Below are positions 51,607-62,755 of a stretch of DNA of 64,000 bases, piece by piece (within the stretch, counting starts at the first letter, position 1; each line of letters opens with the position of its first letter). The DNA comes from Bremia lactucae. Taxonomy: Eukaryota > Oomycota > Peronosporomycetes > Peronosporales > Peronosporaceae. Location: contig NC_090615.1 in assembly GCF_004359215.1 (NCBI RefSeq), positions 7,723,814 through 7,787,813 on the forward strand, written 5' to 3'. The notes under the pieces were generated by a model. That model saw nothing but the letters and a program-made list of their open reading frames with translations, did no database searches and was not told where the DNA came from. The position numbers were made by a program, and so were the translations under genes.

Positions 51607-52394
51607 ATCATGGACAACTAACCATTTAAGAAGCACCAGCGTGTCATGAACATTAATATTTTGAAAAAGCTCCATCTGATGTGGCCATGACTTACTGTCG
51701 ATAAGTGTCCAACATGACGTCGATAAAATGAAATGGCTTTATACAATCTTTTGAATTTTTATTCGATGACTTGAGAGCTCGAGACGCACCAGTGTGAGGT
51801 GAATAACCCAAATATGGTTTAAATTCTACATATCAGGTATTTGCTGACTAGTGCTTGGCCAACGTGAGATTCAAACCCACGCCTTTTCGGACCAGTGCCT
51901 AGCCTCGCTAAATAACGCTAGATCGTCATGGTTACCAGCTCAAATTGATTGCCCGGGAAAGACTGTTGAAACTCGTGCTATTGCGAGTGCTCGTCGTTAC
52001 TGCTGCTTACAGGAGTTTCGCATGCCCACGGCATGATGGTGTCAGGGCAGTAAGAAACGATCATACCAAAAGGTCGTGGTCGACTGGTCTAATGGTAGGA
52101 AGGGCAAGGACGACTTGACTAGATTCGATAATATACGCAGTCTCAATCTACATATACAGGCGTATACGGCAATCCAACATGCTATGTGGTAAGAGCTTTA
52201 GACTGTCAGTCTCTAGCTTGACAGCAAACTCAAGTATTACTTTAGTGGCTCAAACTACTTTTCATGGCAAATTTATCTTCATAAAGTCGTCGGCTACTCA
52301 TTTCAGATAAGCGCATCGATCTCAGCTTCAGCATTGCCGTCAAAGTCGCTCTTAAACGAGCCTCCAAAAGTTTCATGTTCGCGTTAATTTTTCA
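51607..52394. other. Intergenic, no gene; scattered tRNA-like box sequences
   Basis: No coding frame is supported. At 51850-51870 the minus strand reads GTGGGTTTGAATCTCAC, like a tRNA T-arm, and at 52084-52100 TGGTCTAATGGTAGG resembles an A box. No complete cloverleaf can be folded by eye. Confidence 0.35.
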
Positions 52395-52550
52395 ATACAG
52401 GCACTAGAGCCGACAACAGTGACTAATTGTAACTGCGCAAGGTGAGGTGCCATGATACTTCACGTAAACTGACGTGCAGAGGAAGGTTTTAAGTAGCTAA
52501 GAAGTCCTAGCCACTTAAAAACTTCAATACTTAAGACTTATGAATTGGGA
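52395..52550 (-). repeat. Inverted 3' end fragment of family 4 LTR
   Basis: The minus reading AGTCTTAAGTATTGAAG...CCTTCCTCTGCACGTCAG...GGCACCTCACCTT matches 44910-45005 of the 5' LTR. Confidence 0.6.
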
Positions 52551-52572
52551 AAAGCAAAACTGAAATAACATA

Positions 52573-53998
52573 GGGAGCCGGTATAGCCATACTCCTCTTT
52601 TGGTATAGCCCCCCGTCTGTATTAAATAAAACATCCTATGACATATTTTTACTGCATGGGTCATATCACTGCATTCAAAAATTAACAGTTATTCCTTTAG
52701 AATTGTCTATAGATCGCCCTCTTGGCTTTTAGAATATTACCTCTAAATTATATTAGGGAATCGCTTTAGCCACACACCCTAATTATCTACATAAGAGTAG
52801 TGAAATGGGCGTGACTGCCCCTGGGTATATCAGAAACTGTGTTTTCGTTTGACGATGTTAAATATACGGAATTTAACATGTGAGAAAAATCCAAGAGCGC
52901 CCGCAGTTGATTGGCAAGTCATAAAATGAGCCAAAGCAAAACCGAGCAGCGAGGGAGAAGTTGAGCTGGAAATAAGTGATAAGGGGATGCATGTTACAGT
53001 TAGTCTTTGGAGGTCAGCCTAAAGATGAATTTATTTTACTTTTCTTCTACCAACTTTTGCGGAAGTGCTTTAATTAGCGAATCTTAGTGCTATTTTGGTA
53101 CCCACCATGAACCACAATTCCTTATGTTTCATTTTTTGTCGGCTTTCGTTCGTAATCTTTGTTGAAAAGGCATCTTGCTATTTAACCTGAAAGTACGCAT
53201 ATATTGCGAAGTCTTTTTGCAGGCCTGCATCAAAATTTCCCGGTATATTTTCTATTGTCAACAAGTTGCTACCATTACGCTACTCTCATAAACACAGAGG
53301 TAATTAATAAAGGGGTGTGGCTATATCGATTCCCAAATGTAATTTAGCGGGGGGGGGGGTTCCAAAGTCCAAAAGGGATATAAGGACGACCCTTCAGGAA
53401 TTATTGTCAATTTTGCGATATAGCGGAATAATGAAACTGTATTTTTTAAACTGTTCTTGAAATGCAACCTTAGCGAAAAAAATCACGTAGTGACGTTACG
53501 CAAGTATACCACGATTATAGGTGCGTTTCCGGAGAATGAGCTCGCGTTTCATCAACTCGATGCTGCTTCGCGAGTATTATAAATGAGTTTAACAAGTCCG
53601 ATTTATGGCTGCAGGGAGCTTGTTCTGAGCATTGATAGCAAATTCTTCAGTGTAATTGAATCCATTATATGCTTAAAAGTTGTTTTTATTGATGAAACTG
53701 CAGGGAGGAATAGCAAGGAAATGAGTAGAGGGTTTAGGGTTTATTATTTCAATATCGAGGGATAACAAGAAACAATTTAGCCAATTAGAGGTAGTTCTTC
53801 TGTGGCAATAGTCAAAACATCTGTGACAATAGTAAAAACGTCTGTGCAATAGTCGCACCCTAATAAATAGTATCTCTTGTAAGAGGAACCTAATTGAATG
53901 ATTGAAAATATTATCATTTAGTAGTTTTCCTTAACATATCCAACATTACCAAATTTGGTACAATGGGATCCGGTATAGGCACACCTCCCTTTTGGTCC
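52573..53998. repeat. Cluster of terminal-inverted-repeat-like motifs
   Basis: The motif GGGAnnCGnTATAGCCACAC followed by a CCC/TTTTGG-type tail occurs at 52573 (+), 52757 (+), 53334 (-) and 53965 (+). The pair 52757/53334 is inverted and bounds a 578-bp AT-rich unit without coding capacity, like a non-autonomous DNA transposon. Target duplications are not clear. Confidence 0.4.
53795..53860. repeat. Short tandem repeat, about 20 bp x 3
   Basis: CTGTGGCAATAGTCAAAACAT, CTGTGACAATAGTAAAAACGT and CTGTGCAATAGTCG follow each other. One related unit recurs inverted at 54738-54760. Confidence 0.6.
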
Positions 53999-54349
53999 AC
54001 TTTCAAAAGGCTGACTGATATGCAGCACCGTCACGTCTTGATGGCAAGCTCCTCTTTTTTCTAGCAGCAAGATCCGCACGCGTCTGTGATCACGAAAACC
54101 CTATCCTGTGTGGATATGGAGCCCACAACCGTCGCTTCTTTACCTAGTGATGCATGGGTCAAATGAGAGAGAAAGCACTTTTAAGCATGTTATTGGCGTC
54201 AAGAGGCCGCCTCTGCTCGTCGACGTCGGCAGGCGTGAAGAAGTGTGCAAACGAAGTCTTGTTAAGTCGTCTACAAAGGATTTATCTTTCCCAATATTTG
54301 AAATTACAATTCAGCATACTCTTCGCCACCAGCATTTGACAAGCGGCAA

Positions 54350-54430
54350 AGTCTGACTAGCCGTTCGGGCAAAATCTGCGGCTTCTTCTCATGGGCAAGA
54401 TGATTCGTTTTATCGCTGCGTGGCGGATGT
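54350..54430 (-). pseudogene. Fragment of antisense accessory ORF family
   Basis: The minus strand encodes NHLAHEKKPQILPERLVRLC, matching the APEKKPWLLP motif of the accessory frames. Isolated, without LTR next to it. Confidence 0.4.
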
Positions 54431-54639
54431 CTTACGCACGATAGCAACTCCCAAAGAATGGAGCAAACAATTGCCCTTATAACTTCATCCAAGATCAGCG
54501 CGCGGGGCTGCGGATGCAGATCATGCAACGCGCGGAAGCGCGCGCTGCATCTGCTTATAATCCGCATTTTAAGCTCGCAAAAAATGCGTCCGCGACTGTG
54601 AATGCGAATAAAACGGCAAAAAAACAGTTTCAATAACAC

Positions 54640-54829
54640 AAATTTCTTAAAATGTATCTTACGAAAAACTAATTTAGCACCCTATCGACCAATCATGTTG
54701 GTTTGTACTGATTAGCCAATCAGATGTGTTTTGTCATTGCCAATAGTCATAACGTCTGTGGAAGTAATTGCACCATATTTATTTTTCCGCTATTAGGAAT
54801 ATATGTGTGTTGCAGGACACCCTGTTACA
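54640..54829 (-). repeat. 3' LTR start of a minus-strand gypsy element
   Basis: The minus reading starts TGTAACAGGGTGTCCTGC, preceded by the purine-rich GGGGGTGC. The left limit is uncertain. Confidence 0.5.
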
Positions 54830-54894
54830 GCACCCCCTGTCACCAACAGTCACTATAGAGACTGATATAAAGTGGCAGAGAGTTATATTGTGTT

Positions 54895-55800
54895 TCTCTG
54901 GAAGTTAGCACTTGTAATTTTCTATTGAAATTCAAGTTTTTGTTTGCGCATGATAGCAAAGCCAGTACGCGTAGCCTGTGAGGCCGCAAAGCTGTCAGCT
55001 ATACGACTAAGTGTAGTAGAAACATTTCAGTAGATCTACTGCGGGAAGCGGTTCACCGCCAAGTCTGATTAGTGGTGACTGGTACGGGTCGCGTCATCGT
55101 CCGGCACGTGACCAATATTGAGGTTTTCGGTTCGACCGGGGCCAAGTCACCAAGCCTGTGGGTTCTAACGTGACAACTAAAGAGGTTATCGCGACATTCT
55201 TTTTTTAACCCGTCGTATATTTTGGTGTGGAGCCATCTTGTGATGACTCCATCTACAATGACAGTGCTGGTGGTGCTTAAATTCATCACCAGGAAATAAT
55301 GATAATGATGGTACTAGCATGTATCACAAGTAAGAGGCGATCGCAAAGATCGTTTCAAACGTAATTAGCTATAATGCTAACATTAACCAACGAGAGAGGG
55401 ACCGCAATATGTTGAGATTCGCTCCCGAAAAGAATTTTGGTTGCCGTCTAAGGGCAACTTATTCATTGGTCTGGTATAACCAACAAACAATGCAAAATTT
55501 CTTTATTCGACTCATCATGGCTTCACAAGTCTGGTGAAGACGTAACTGAGATATTTATCGATGCCGAAAAAAGGCAGCGATGATACACTTGCAAGCGTAA
55601 CCAAGAAAGTAACTCCCTTGTTTCAAGCGTGGAAAGCATTCATTTAGAATGTGCAAAGCGGAGGTTGCGAGGTCTGGGCCAAAAATCTGGTAACTTTACG
55701 TGACCGGTTTATAAACAGACCGTGATAGGTGCACGCTATAAGCTGCACCGTTTGTCTGGAAAGGCAGACTTACATTGCCTCTCACGGAAGGGCTCACGTC
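54895..55800 (+). pseudogene. Antisense accessory ORF of minus-strand element
   Basis: On the plus strand, inward from the 3' LTR at 54829: KPVRVACEAAKLSAIRLSVV at 54960-55030; RDRNMLRFAPEKNF at 55395-55440; then IGARYKLHRLSGKADLHCLS at 55720-55790. Order and motifs match 51133-50174 of the family 4 element, strongly degraded. Confidence 0.45.
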
Positions 55801-55810
55801 CCCTGCTCCC

Positions 55811-58800
55811 TTATAGACCCTCATGGAAGGACGTGCATCTCTTCTGAGATGCATGAAAGCTGGAAGCACATGTCTCTCGAGGAGGTTTTCTAACACGGGG
55901 GCTGATATTCTTCCGGAAGAAGTATCGTAACGTCAGAACAGGCGGAGAAGTCTGACGAAAAGAATAGATTGCGTGCGCGTCCTTCGACGCAGCTTGATGG
56001 TGCATGTGTTGCCTTGGCGATGCTAGCAAAAAAAGTCCTGCACGAAATGAATCACTGCTCCTTTTTGCATTCAGTGCGCCCAGTACGCACTTCGGAGATA
56101 TTATTCTTCTCTTCAGTGAAAGCGTCAATACTCTCACAAGAAACAATTCGCGTTGCTTAATATACCAGAATCGTCATCATCATCAGAGACAGCAGTAACC
56201 TCATCGCTATTGCTGAGTTTATCAACCTTGATGTTGGTTAGATCATCATCGGTGTCCTTCGCATTGACTGCTACATCAATCCGTGATGAGCGAGACTCGA
56301 CCAATAATGCTCCATCGAGTCCGACACTCCTTGAAGCAGAGTCACACTCCTACAAGGTGGGTATGCGTAGATGGCGTTAGCCATGACGCATGCACCGAGT
56401 TGCTGTTTGCAAGTTCAGTCATCGCCAAGAACTCACTTCAACTCATTAATGCGTAGACTATCCTCGAAGTATTTTTTTGAGAACAGGATTTGCACGTTCC
56501 CGCTTACCATCTGTTTCAGTATGGTCAGAAGTTGACATTTCCAGCTGTTTTCCAAGTGATTTGAACTCAGATTTCCAAAATTTTCCGTGAACCAGGGATA
56601 TTGATCTGAGACCAACTCACACGGTACCCATGGAGTCGGAATATCGTGTCAATAAAAAAACTAACACAGCCTTCTGCTGTGATCGACTCCGCGACTGCGG
56701 CGAAATATACAATATTGCATAAGCGATCAGCAAGCACATAATACCGTTATTTATGTGAGCGTCTTCGAAGAATGAGAGGACGAAGTCCATCGATCGAAAC
56801 TGCCAGACTTCTATCGGAACAGGAAAAATCTGTAACGGAGCACTTGATGAAGCACTAGAATTTACCAGTTGACAAACTTCGCGAGACTTGCGTACGAATG
56901 CATACTGGCGAGAACAGTGGAAATCGCGACAGACTGTGAGGCAAGTCTTCTCACGTCTACGATGGCGCCTTATTGGTGTGTTGTGAGACTAATGCCTAAT
57001 ATGTAAGCGCAAATCATTATGCATGGGAACGACGCGAGGTGTGTCTTCGGAAATGGCTTGATAAAACAGTAATCCATTGCGTGTTGTGTATCGATCTGAT
57101 TAAAATTGATACAATTTCGATTTCTTAAGGATGGATTCAGAGGTGACCTGTTAAACTTATAAGACCCTTATCCTCTTTACAGGCTATTTAACGTCGTTAA
57201 GTAATGTTGGCACCGAAACACTTGAAACTAGTGTCCCAACAGTTGGCTAATCTGCTTTTTTTGGCGCAGCCGGCTCAAAATCAGACCGGTGCGAAAGCGC
57301 AGCAGCGACAACATTTAGTCGTTCTGGCTTATAATTCACGTAAATGTTATATTCCGCAAATAAGGACAACCACCTCGCCATTTTCCCAGATATGTGGACC
57401 GTTTATGGTCGTGCGTAAAGACGCATGGCTTGTGTAAGTGATGAGCCGTCTGTTTCCTACAAGATATATTCGAAATGTAGTCAGTAGCACATGACGCGGA
57501 ACTCCTTGTTATGAAATATGCGGGTAATTACGCTCAGCTAAGTGCAGCTGACGCGATTACTATCAGACGATAAACTTTGTTCCATCTGTGAGGTATCGCA
57601 TTAACGAACAGCCTATTACAGAAACGCTGGCGTCATAGACTGCCTGTCCTGGTCTGCAATCGCCAAGATCGGCGATAGATACAAGCTTGTTTGACACGCT
57701 CAAAGGAACGCAGACAATCGTCCCATGATCAATTGAGTAAACAAAAATAATGCACGGCCATTTAGCGCATAATTGCGTGATTACTTGTGCAAGTCCCAGA
57801 AATTTTTTAAGTCTCTTGATATCGACTGGCGCAGGCAGTCGGTTGTCGCCTTGATCTTATCAGGACTAGGGCGTTTACCGTGCTGTCCCACGATGTGGTA
57901 TTTTGCTTGAAGCAGCGATATACTTTTTTGGATTGGTGCGTACAGCTTATGGCCACGCATATATATAAGGACTTTGAGTACAACGTATCTTAGCGTCTGA
58001 ACTCCGTTCATATCCCGGCAATGAACGAATATTTGACAAAAGAATCGGTGCGAAATCTCGCACTTTGTATTTTCAGATTGGTGACATAACTGTTGTATGT
58101 AGCAGGGGTATTACTAAGACCCTGTAATATCATTAGCCCCTCCTACATCATATACCGCTTGTGGTGCTTACTGCTATGAACAAAATATCCTGTTCACACA
58201 TTTTTTTCCAGAACCCGTCCATCAGATCAATGGGTGAAGATGGTACACTTTAAAAAAAAACATCAATAATTACGTCCAATCTCGGTATCGGCATTTGATC
58301 CGGTACCGTTGCAGAACCGATTTTTTAACTGCATGCAGTATCCATTACCCTCTTCCGACTTTACGTAAGCAGAAGGTTGGAGAGTTATGTGAAGAGGTTG
58401 ACTTCCTCTCGTGAACCAATGCTAAGTGATCGGTAAAGAGCTTGTCGATCGCTAATGTTTGTTCATAAGGCAGTTGCCACAGCTTCATGACACAGTATTT
58501 CAAACCTGGTGTCAGGTCAATTTCGTGTCGAGTGCTTTATTCTTAGGTACTCGCATGGTACTGAATCAAGAAACACATTCTTTACTTCGATCAAATCCTT
58601 ATACAAGGGATTTAGCTATAACGACTCCCGGAATTGGACGTAAAACGCTTAATCTGAGACTTCTATTCGATAATTTTACAGTCTAACAATGAGCTGCTGA
58701 GAATCCATTCGTTCTCATTAAATACTATTGCCGACCGAATATCGGCGACGTACTTGTCATCTGTGACAAGTAGCAGATCTACTTGACTTTGAGGCTACGC

Positions 58801-59340
58801 AGATAACGCAAGAGCCATATCAACTCCAGTATTAACAATTGTGTTATCGCCGAATTTAATTTCCGAGGCGCTATCAGATCAAGTACACTTAATTCGTTAT
58901 TAAAATGACGTTCAACGTGACAGTTTGTTCCTGGAAACTTAATATCACAAATTCTTGGGGACTTCTTTCAGGGTGTTTGGGAACTGCAGTAGTAAATATC
59001 CTCCCCAACTGACTTTAGCTGATTTGCGCAACCACAGCGTGATCCTCATTGATCGACTCACCAGTCGATCTAGGATTGTCGCACTGTCTTTATAGATAAG
59101 CGTTCTGTTTTTCTTCGATGCTGCTTCTAGGTAAGCATTTTCTGGTCCATTCGACTTGTTCGAGTGCTTGAACTTAAGAACTATTTAGGCTGATACACAG
59201 CCGCCCGAATCTAACTCCACAGTGGGATGCGTCGACATTGTTACGTCGCATTAACAACTGAACCACAAGCGAGGCCATCACACTCATACGTATATCATTC
59301 ACATGCTTGGGGGCGCTTTATGTGTCCCTGAAGTTGCATT
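55811..59340 (-). mobile_element. Degenerate gypsy pol, minus strand
   Basis: From right to left: linker (59340-58700), RT (58700-57780; GKRPSPDKIKATTDCLRQSI and LYAPIQKSIS in one frame), RNase H (about 57560-57190), integrase (57000-56350) and tail toward 55811. The plus-strand sequence GTGGGTATGCGTAGATGGCG at 56358 is the inverse of the integrase FVNGLRHPRIP region. All parts are heavily shifted. Confidence 0.65.
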
Positions 59341-59344
59341 GTCG

Positions 59345-59770
59345 CTAACGAGTTGTCTGCCTAAGGTTATTAGAATTAGGCTTTTTGTTTGAGGTTCGAA
59401 AACGTGGACTACTGCCAATAAAGCTCACCTGCATTCTATAAAATAAGAATACTCTTCTACTCAAACTGGTCGAGGATTTCACAAAGTCCAGGCCATGCAT
59501 CGGCAATGAGAGCAACGTCCACAGAACCGCTGTCACAAACCGGCGGTAGGACTTGATGCCATAACGCGGTGCATCAATGTACATACCGACTTGCACACGA
59601 CATTTGAACGGTCGAGCCACCCATTCGAGAATTCGAACATGCTTGCTTCAGGGTAGAGCTCGGCGAGAAAGAAGCCCCCCTTGGACTTCAAGAGCTATCC
59701 GTTCATGCTGTTCTGAGCTTGGTTTAATTGAAACCATTCATAGAGTGCACTTTTCATCAGGGGGTACTAG
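59345..59770 (-). pseudogene. pogo-like transposase, N-terminal half
   Basis: Across frames the minus strand reads ALYEWFQLNQAQNSMNG, then LAELYPEASMFEFSNGWLDR, a CENP-B/Tc5-type helix-turn-helix of pogo/Tigger transposases, followed by PGLCEILDQFE and NAGELYWQ in the position of the first catalytic DETG region. The Asp is lost and stops are frequent. Confidence 0.6.
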
Positions 59771-60214
59771 ACAGTCCGGTGTATTTTGGCTCTTTCCGTT
59801 CCAGTGTCTGCGTTAGCAAGGAGATCAGCAGCTCGCTTGAGGTATTACAAATCCTTATTTGGCTGACTTTGACGTTGAACTGCGCCTTTAACCATGCTGA
59901 AAGGTATTTCTAGGTAAGCTTAGGTTCCTTCTGCTTCTTTTTACAAAGCCCGACGCGGACATTGTCCGTCATCACGGTATAGGAGCCGGTTTGAAGGCAT
60001 AACCACTCGACTTTGGCAAGGTTTGGAAAGGGCAGAAGATCGTTTCGCGGCTTTTATCCGCGAACAGCGCCTATATTTATTTACCCCTTAACCTTAAAAC
60101 CCCTTGTACCTTATAACCCCGTGCAAATTATAAAATGCTCTTAGGCCGAATCGTATAAACTGTGAGGGGTTCTACTATACTAGTAAGTAGAAAATTAATG
60201 TATAAATGGAGTTT
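59771..60214. other. No supported gene
   Basis: Short repeats of the type CCTTAACCTTAAAACCCC at 60087-60125 and an AT-rich tail leading into the LTR fragment. Nothing else can be assigned. Confidence 0.4.
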
Positions 60215-60398
60215 AATTTTTTTTAAATACTAAGACTTAATTTAGTATCGACCTTCAGTTGCTTAAAAGTTGCTAATGTACGCATGGTAATTATAAACCT
60301 TTTTCTGTATGTAGGTATTTGGAAGCACTTTACCTTCACTGTTATCAGTGTAGGATAGCTAGTACTGAGGCAGTACTAGCGAAAGGTGCCCCGTTAGA
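60215..60398 (+). repeat. 3' part of a family 4 LTR (5' LTR of the following element)
   Basis: Similar to 44890-45064 and ends AGGTGCCCCGTTAGA, followed by CCTGGTAGCACTTCG, the candidate primer site. It carries a perfect hairpin GCTAGTACTG-AGG-CAGTACTAGC at 60358-60380. Confidence 0.7.
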
Positions 60399-60449
60399 CC
60401 TGGTAGCACTTCGAGGTCCGTTTAACGACCGTGGACATACTGTATTGTC

Positions 60450-61130
60450 CAACATGAAAATGTTAGATGAAGAAGGAGGGAGGTCGCTTTTCAAATAACA
60501 AGCGATTGAAAAGATGCAACCGCTGCCAGAAGTCAGGGTACTACACCTATGAGTGTAGCAGTGTAAAGAAACACTGAGCGAAGTGATCGGCCGCCCGCCA
60601 AGAATGGTGAATGACGCGGGTTAAACGCTTTTAAGAAATCGCGACGGCGAGGCGGACCGTAAAAACGGTTTGATACAGTAGATGTGGAGCGCGCTACTGC
60701 TCCAGCAACGTCAAGATATTTACAGGCCTCTTGACGAAAGTTGCCCCTGATTATTTTTTACTGCCCCAAGTGATAAAAAGCCCTCATCACCGTGCAATCG
60801 AATAAAGGATTTATCACTTCGAGCCCTAGTTGATTGTGGGGCGTCATAGAATTTTGTTCGACGCCAATCGCTAGAGGATCGAAGGCTCAAGCTTCTTGAG
60901 CGCGTTATTATTTTGACGATGATAGCAGTGCGGCTAGCAGGAGGCGCATCTGAAATCGTTAGAAAGCGTGTAATTGTTATTCAATAGACGTTAAAACGTA
61001 AAAGTGCGAGTGTTATTTAATTTTACTCAGTTTGGATCCCAACTTTGATGTCATCCTGGAAATACAATGGCTCAGAAAGTAGAAGCCGTGCAAGAATTGG
61101 CAGTATCGATCCGTTAGGATTTATGTATCT
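60450..61130 (+). pseudogene. gag-protease remnant following family 4 LTR
   Basis: ATG at about 60452 (MKMLDEEGGRS) matches the MDMLD start of related elements. The retropepsin end is at 61030-61110 (DPNFDVILEIQWLRK). It shares RSLEDRRLK-like sequence at 60860-60890 with 46440. Stops are frequent. The element stops near 61130. Confidence 0.55.
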
Positions 61131-61339
61131 TGTTTATATAACAGCCAGGAAGCAAAGCAAGAAACGCCTCACTGCCGTCGTCTGCTGCAATAGCAGCGGC
61201 TCGGATAAGTTGCCCTTGTAGATAATCGGGAAGTATCAAAATCCATGCTGCTTTAAAACATCAACTGCAACAATCTTGGCTGCAGATACCGCGCAAATAG
61301 CAAGGCCTGGATGTCCCAAGTATTTTTTTGGAATGACTC

Positions 61340-61830
61340 AAGTGGTTTGACAGTAGAATGGTGGTGTGCGGAAGGTGCTACTCATCATGGGCAACTGCAC
61401 CGCCCACATTATGGTGGATGACCTTCCTCCTTTGAGGAACACTAGTGTTCTTACCAAATACGACCTCCAAGCTCCAGCCCCTGCGACTCCGGTATCAATC
61501 GGAACTTTAAGGCGTATTATCGCCGTCGGTTCAATGCAAAGATTTTGGAGGGCATTGAGGCGGGAAATGTTGCGCCCGGAAAAAGTCAACATTTTGCAAG
61601 GAATCGAGCTCACTGTCGCCTCATGGAATTCCGATGTTAAGGCAGAAACCATTGCAAACTGCTTTGCCCATTGCAAGATGCGAACTTCAAAGGCGCTGGC
61701 ACAGAAGCGATGGTTAAGCCGGATGCAGCGATCATTGCGGAACTTGAAGAGCAGGTCCGCTCTTTGCGATACAGCAATCAAATGGATATTCGCAACTATT
61801 AAATCACCCAGAAGATATTATTACCTACGT
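61340..61830 (+). pseudogene. pogo-like transposase, C-terminal half
   Basis: RKVLLIMGNCTAH stands for the usual VLLLLDNAxSH (second catalytic Asp changed to Gly). A shifted frame gives VFLPNTTSKLQPL and FKAYYRRRFNAKILEGIEAG; the first frame resumes with EKVNILQGIELTVASWNSDV, KAETIANCFAHCKM. These are landmarks of DDE_1/pogo transposases. It is on the plus strand, opposite to the N-terminal half at 59345-59770. Confidence 0.75.
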
Positions 61831-62266
61831 ACTTTCGAACCAGGATATCATTTTTTTCAGTGAGAGGGAAGTGGAAGAGAAGACTGAAGACATTGCTGAC
61901 CTGGACGACGATAGTGGGGAATTCTTGATTGTTAAGGCAATCCATGCTTGGCCACCCTGGAGACATTGGAACTTTGTGGCTCCAACAAGAAGGCGATCAG
62001 ACGGTAAAATTTAGCAGCGGTGCGCAAAATGAAGTATAAAATAAAAGAAATTAGAGTAACAAAACTGGCACAGAGCACCATAGATGACTACTTTTCGCGG
62101 AGCTCAAGAGTATTAGAATTATTAGCTACAAAATAATCCGAGATTACAAGAAAGCTATAAAGTTCTAAAAAAATGAGGGGTCTATAAACTTGTAAAAAAA
62201 CTGGAACCACAGAAAAGTTAAAAGTATAAGGAGTGAGGGGTTTATAAACTTGTACTATGTGCCCGA
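61831..62266. other. No supported gene
   Basis: AT-rich. A GGGGT(C/T)TATAAACTTGTA unit occurs twice (62176 and 62237). Confidence 0.4.
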
Positions 62267-62705
62267 TGTAACGTGGTGTATCGTTACATGTAATTAACAC
62301 TTAAAGGTGATTAATTGATATATAATCTTAAAGGTAGATAATGCTTGGAGGATATTACTTTATATAGTAATGTTCAGAATTCTAATCCATAAATAGGTAT
62401 AGGCCATTATATCTATTTATCCCGCAGACTAACCAGCTGTAAACGTAAACAAAGAGAGACAGATAAGATTTCAATTGCATGTTTAGTATTAGTTATAAAG
62501 AAGTTAGAGTTAACAGATAGAAAGAAGAGATACTTAATTATATTAATACAGTTTTCATTTCACCCTCTTTAAGCTAGTTACCTTAAAGAGAAGTCTTCCT
62601 CTGCACGTACTAGTGTACGTGAAATAACGCAAGGCACCACTCGCAACTGAAGCAGTGCGAAGTGGACTTGTACTGAAGCAGTACAAGTCGTAGTGCCCCG
62701 TTACA
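62267..62705 (+). repeat. 5' LTR (family 1), plus orientation
   Basis: 439 bp, TGTAACGTGG to CCCCGTTACA, followed by CCTAGTAGCTCTTG, a decayed primer site. Three hairpins are visible in the last 105 bp. Confidence 0.9.
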
Positions 62706-62755
62706 CCTAGTAGCTCTTGTTGGTCCGTCCAAGGACCACATTTCCCTCATCTAAC

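Noticed and set aside
53343..53362. Poly-G run as a regulatory or telomere-like feature
   Set aside because: A simple homopolymer of about 10 G; similar runs at 1014 and 45139 look like slippage sites.
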